DNA of 14,777 nt from an uncultured Porphyromonadaceae bacterium (GTDB taxonomy: Bacteria > Bacteroidota > Bacteroidia > Bacteroidales > Muribaculaceae), in contig CAMWHX010000007.1 in NCBI GenBank assembly GCA_947174155.1, positions 1 to 14,777 on the forward strand. Direction: 5' to 3'. The position numbers were made by a program, and so were the translations under genes. The notes under the pieces are model-generated. The model had not been told where the DNA came from. It searched no databases and worked only from the letters and a program-made list of their open reading frames with translations. Of the stretch, positions 12,814 through 14,777 are shown piece after piece (position 1 is the stretch's first letter; the number at the start of each line of letters is the position of its first letter).

Positions 12814-13781
12814 TTATCTCGCGAAATGATATACTCGAAGATATCGCGGAAAGATTGCTTCCACTCCGAGTCGGGATAGGGTGCGATAAGCTTCTCCGCC
12901 TCCCCCTGCATGGCGCGCATCACACTGTAGGCGTAGTCTATGCCGCCGGAGCGCTTGGCGAAATCTATGAGGTCATCGATCTCCCGGTCTGTCAACTCGC
13001 GCCCCTCGCGCAGAAGGGCTCTCCACGGCTCGGCGTCGGGAGCGTTGTTGAGCGCGTAGAGGAGAGGGAGCGTCACTTTATGCTCACGCAGGTCGTTGCC
13101 CGTCGGTTTACCGATCTGGGGGTTGAGGTCATAGTCGAAGATATCATCCTTGATCTGGAAGCAGAGTCCGAGCAGTCCGGCGTATTCCACCATCGGTCCG
13201 ATCTCCTCCTCCGGGGCATCAACAGCCTCGGCACCCATGCGGACACAGTTCATGAAGAGGGAGGCGGTCTTCTTGCGGATCATGTCGATATAGCGCTGCT
13301 CGATGAAGTCATTGTCACGGGCGTTGCAAATCTGATCGACCTCACCTAAGGAGAGTTCCTTACCCAGGTCCGAGAGGGCGGCGATGATGGAGATGCGTCC
13401 GGTACGGATACCGGCGGCCAACGCGTTGGAGACAAAGAAGTCACCGACCAATACCGCCAAATGGTTGCCCCAGCGGGCGTTGACGGTCTGCGCTCCGCGC
13501 CGCAGGCGGGTCTCGTCGACCACATCGTCGTGTATCAGGGAGGCATTGTGCAACATCTCCAGAGCGGCTCCGGCATGCAGCACATGAGGATTGACATCAC
13601 CAAACAGCTTGGCGCTGAGCATCACCATGATGGGGCGTATCTGCTTCCCTTTCGTACGCAGATAATTGGTCACTACCTCGTTCATCAACTGATTCGGGGT
13701 AGAGAGGTAGTGCGCTATCAGATCGTTCATCTCGCGCAGTTCGGGCGCCAGACGGCGCTGTATCTCTTCAATGGTCTGCAT
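12810..13781 (-). CDS. ispB: Polyprenyl diphosphate synthase (trans-isoprenyl, IspB-like)
   Basis: A 323-residue all-helical prenyltransferase that extends farnesyl diphosphate with isopentenyl diphosphate to a long chain, probably the side chain of menaquinone in this group. The first aspartate-rich motif is DDVVDETRLRRG (85-96) and the second is KDDIFDYD (211-218); GKQIRP (45-50) binds the diphosphate. The residues before the first motif (ALEMLHNASLIH) are small or medium in size, as in long-chain synthases, but chain length cannot be fixed from sequence. A -7 box TAATTTTG lies at 13804-13811, 22 bp upstream. The gene diverges from polA. Confidence 0.93.
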   Translation of the reverse strand: MQTIEEIQRRLAPELREMNDLIAHYLSTPNQLMNEVVTNYLRTKGKQIRPIMVMLSAKLFGDVNPHVLHAGAALEMLHNASLIHDDVVDETRLRRGAQTVNARWGNHLAVLVGDFFVSNALAAGIRTGRISIIAALSDLGKELSLGEVDQICNARDNDFIEQRYIDMIRKKTASLFMNCVRMGAEAVDAPEEEIGPMVEYAGLLGLCFQIKDDIFDYDLNPQIGKPTGNDLREHKVTLPLLYALNNAPDAEPWRALLREGRELTDREIDDLIDFAKRSGGIDYAYSVMRAMQGEAEKLIAPYPDSEWKQSFRDIFEYIISRDK

Positions 13782-13803
13782 ACGTCTGTGGTGTTTCAGC
13801 CTA

Positions 13804-13811
13804 CAAAATTA
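13804..13811 (-). promoter_or_regulatory. Candidate -7 box of the polyprenyl synthase-rnhB promoter
   Basis: Minus-strand TAATTTTG matches TAnnTTTG and lies 22 bp before the ATG at 13781. As with the other two minus-strand promoters, a G-run occurs about 20 bp further upstream and a TTTG -33 box does not. Nothing else firm was seen in the rest of the 99-bp divergent gap; no confident polA promoter could be assigned. Confidence 0.5.
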
Positions 13812-13880
13812 ATAAATTATTTCCCATTTCGCCCCCCTTTGGGGCCGATATTTGTTATTTTAATGTAAAGTTATGTCCCA

Positions 13881-14723
13881 ATGACCGAGAAAAGATTATT
13901 CCTCCTTGACGCCTACGCGCTGATTTTCAGGGCTTATTACGCTCTGATCAAGGTGCCGCGCCTCACGGCTGACGGCTTCAACACTTCCGCCATATTCGGA
14001 TTCGTCAACACCCTTGAGGAGATTCTCCGCAAGGAAAACCCCTCCCACATCGCGGTATGCTTCGACCCGCAGGGGCCTACCTTCCGCTCCGAGGCGTTCG
14101 AGGAGTATAAGGGTGAACGCCCCTCCACACCCGAGGATATCAAGCTGTCGATCCCGATTATCAAAGAGATCATACACGCCTATAACATCCCTATCCTGGA
14201 AGTAGAGGGTTTTGAGGCCGATGACGTGATAGGCACTATGGCCCGCAGGGCTGAGAAGGAGGGATTCACCACCTACATGATGACCCCCGACAAGGATTTC
14301 GGTCAGCTGGTCTCCCCCTCGGTGCTTCAATACAAACCCTCCTATCGCGGTCAGGATTTTGAGTTGCGCGGTGAGGAGGAGGTCTGCGCGCGCTACGGCA
14401 TCGAGCGCACCGGACAGGTCATAGATATCCTCGCCCTTATGGGTGACAAGATCGACAATATCCCGGGGTGTCCCGGTGTCGGAGAGAAGACAGCTCAGAA
14501 ACTGGTCGCGGATTTCGGATCGGTCGAGAATCTGATTGAACACACCGACCGACTCAAAGGGGCCTTACGCCGTAAGATCGAAGAGAATGCCGAGCAGATC
14601 ACCTTCTCCAAGTATCTGGCGACCATACGCACTGACGTCCCGATCGAGGAGAAACCGGAGGACCTGGTGCGTCGCAGGGCGGACCGCGACAAACTCTTTG
14701 CCATCTTCCGCAATTTCGATTAA
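13881..14723 (+). CDS. polA: DNA polymerase I, N-terminal 5'-3' exonuclease domain only (interrupted)
   Basis: A 280-residue reading frame corresponding to the 5' nuclease domain of DNA polymerase I. It has the metal-binding residues: Asp10 in LLDAYALIFRAYYAL, Asp62 in VCFDPQGPTFR, YKGER (77-81), EADD (112-115), TPDKDF (135-140), and the helix-hairpin-helix GDKIDNIPGCPGVGEKTA (188-205). A normal PolA continues for over 600 more residues with proofreading-like and polymerase domains. Here a TAA follows IFRNFD, where relatives read IFRELEF-NT. The codons right after the stop still read N-T-L in frame, and a 1-base shift then gives A-E-R-V, as expected of the continuing protein. The break is therefore probably a cluster of errors or mutations near the sequence end and not a genuine stand-alone exonuclease. 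Confidence 0.85.
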   Translation: MTEKRLFLLDAYALIFRAYYALIKVPRLTADGFNTSAIFGFVNTLEEILRKENPSHIAVCFDPQGPTFRSEAFEEYKGERPSTPEDIKLSIPIIKEIIHAYNIPILEVEGFEADDVIGTMARRAEKEGFTTYMMTPDKDFGQLVSPSVLQYKPSYRGQDFELRGEEEVCARYGIERTGQVIDILALMGDKIDNIPGCPGVGEKTAQKLVADFGSVENLIEHTDRLKGALRRKIEENAEQITFSKYLATIRTDVPIEEKPEDLVRRRADRDKLFAIFRNFD

Positions 14724-14777
14724 AATACCTTGCCGAGCGCGTGGGGCGCCGGCGGAATGGCTGTGAGTTTTAACCAA

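Noticed and set aside
13838..13869. A polA promoter (TTTG at 13838 with an A/T-rich region downstream)
   Set aside because: No TAnnTTTG match occurs at the correct spacing; the available candidates match poorly, so none was called.
13881..14723. A genuine stand-alone 5'-3' exonuclease gene
   Set aside because: The sequence matches the PolA N-terminus, and traces of the continuing protein (N-T-L, then A-E-R-V after a one-base shift) follow the stop, so an interrupted polA is more likely.

Overview
The window looks like part of a Bacteroidota chromosome or metagenomic contig, most likely order Bacteroidales and possibly Muribaculaceae-like. Three observations support this. Promoters fit the Bacteroidota pattern (TTTG, about 20 bp, TAnnTTTG; minus-strand -7 boxes read TAATTTTG). 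Ribosome-binding sites are weak. The proteins, including a Bro-N protein, a DUF4369/thioredoxin-like lipoprotein and the PolA N-terminus, resemble that group. This assignment rests on recognition, not on a database search.

Layout. From 1 to 6432 all genes lie on the minus strand and read leftwards: yifB/comM-type ATPase, Fur-family regulator, LD-carboxypeptidase, Na/Pi cotransporter with a PhoU-like tail, mannose-1-phosphate guanylyltransferase, and a Bro-N gene cut by the left edge. Spacing is tight, with near-overlaps, except for a 97-bp gap before manC that holds two heptanucleotide tandem repeats around a perfect 14-bp-arm inverted repeat. From 12211 to 13781 are rnhB and a polyprenyl synthetase (minus, ATGA overlap). 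A divergent polA begins at 13881 and breaks at 14723, where the 5' nuclease domain ends, close to the right edge.

Between yifB and rnhB (about 6.4-12.2 kb) is an accessory block of lower and uneven GC that looks like a small defence island. It contains (i) a 2-TM small protein; (ii) a Septu-type pair, ptuA (SMC/ABC-like ATPase) and ptuB (HNH nuclease), joined by an ATGA overlap, with ptuA joined by another ATGA overlap to an upstream lipoprotein gene; and (iii) a plus-strand pair of an AAA_15/21-type ATPase and an RloB-family (Toprim-like) protein that overlap by 23 bp.

The most striking structure is a 97/98-bp direct repeat (about 94% identical by eye) that brackets the ATPase-RloB pair. 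The TGA stop of rloB forms the first bases of the right copy. Each copy contains two 27-bp units and a hairpin whose loop holds three of the five substitutions. A degenerate relative lies in the yifB upstream region, which also shares promoter sequence with the region upstream of the rloB-partner ATPase. This suggests that repeat-carrying intergenic segments were used to plug defence cassettes into a yifB-rnhB interval. No tRNA, rRNA, CRISPR array or transposase was seen, and no gene-free stretch exceeds 300 bases.
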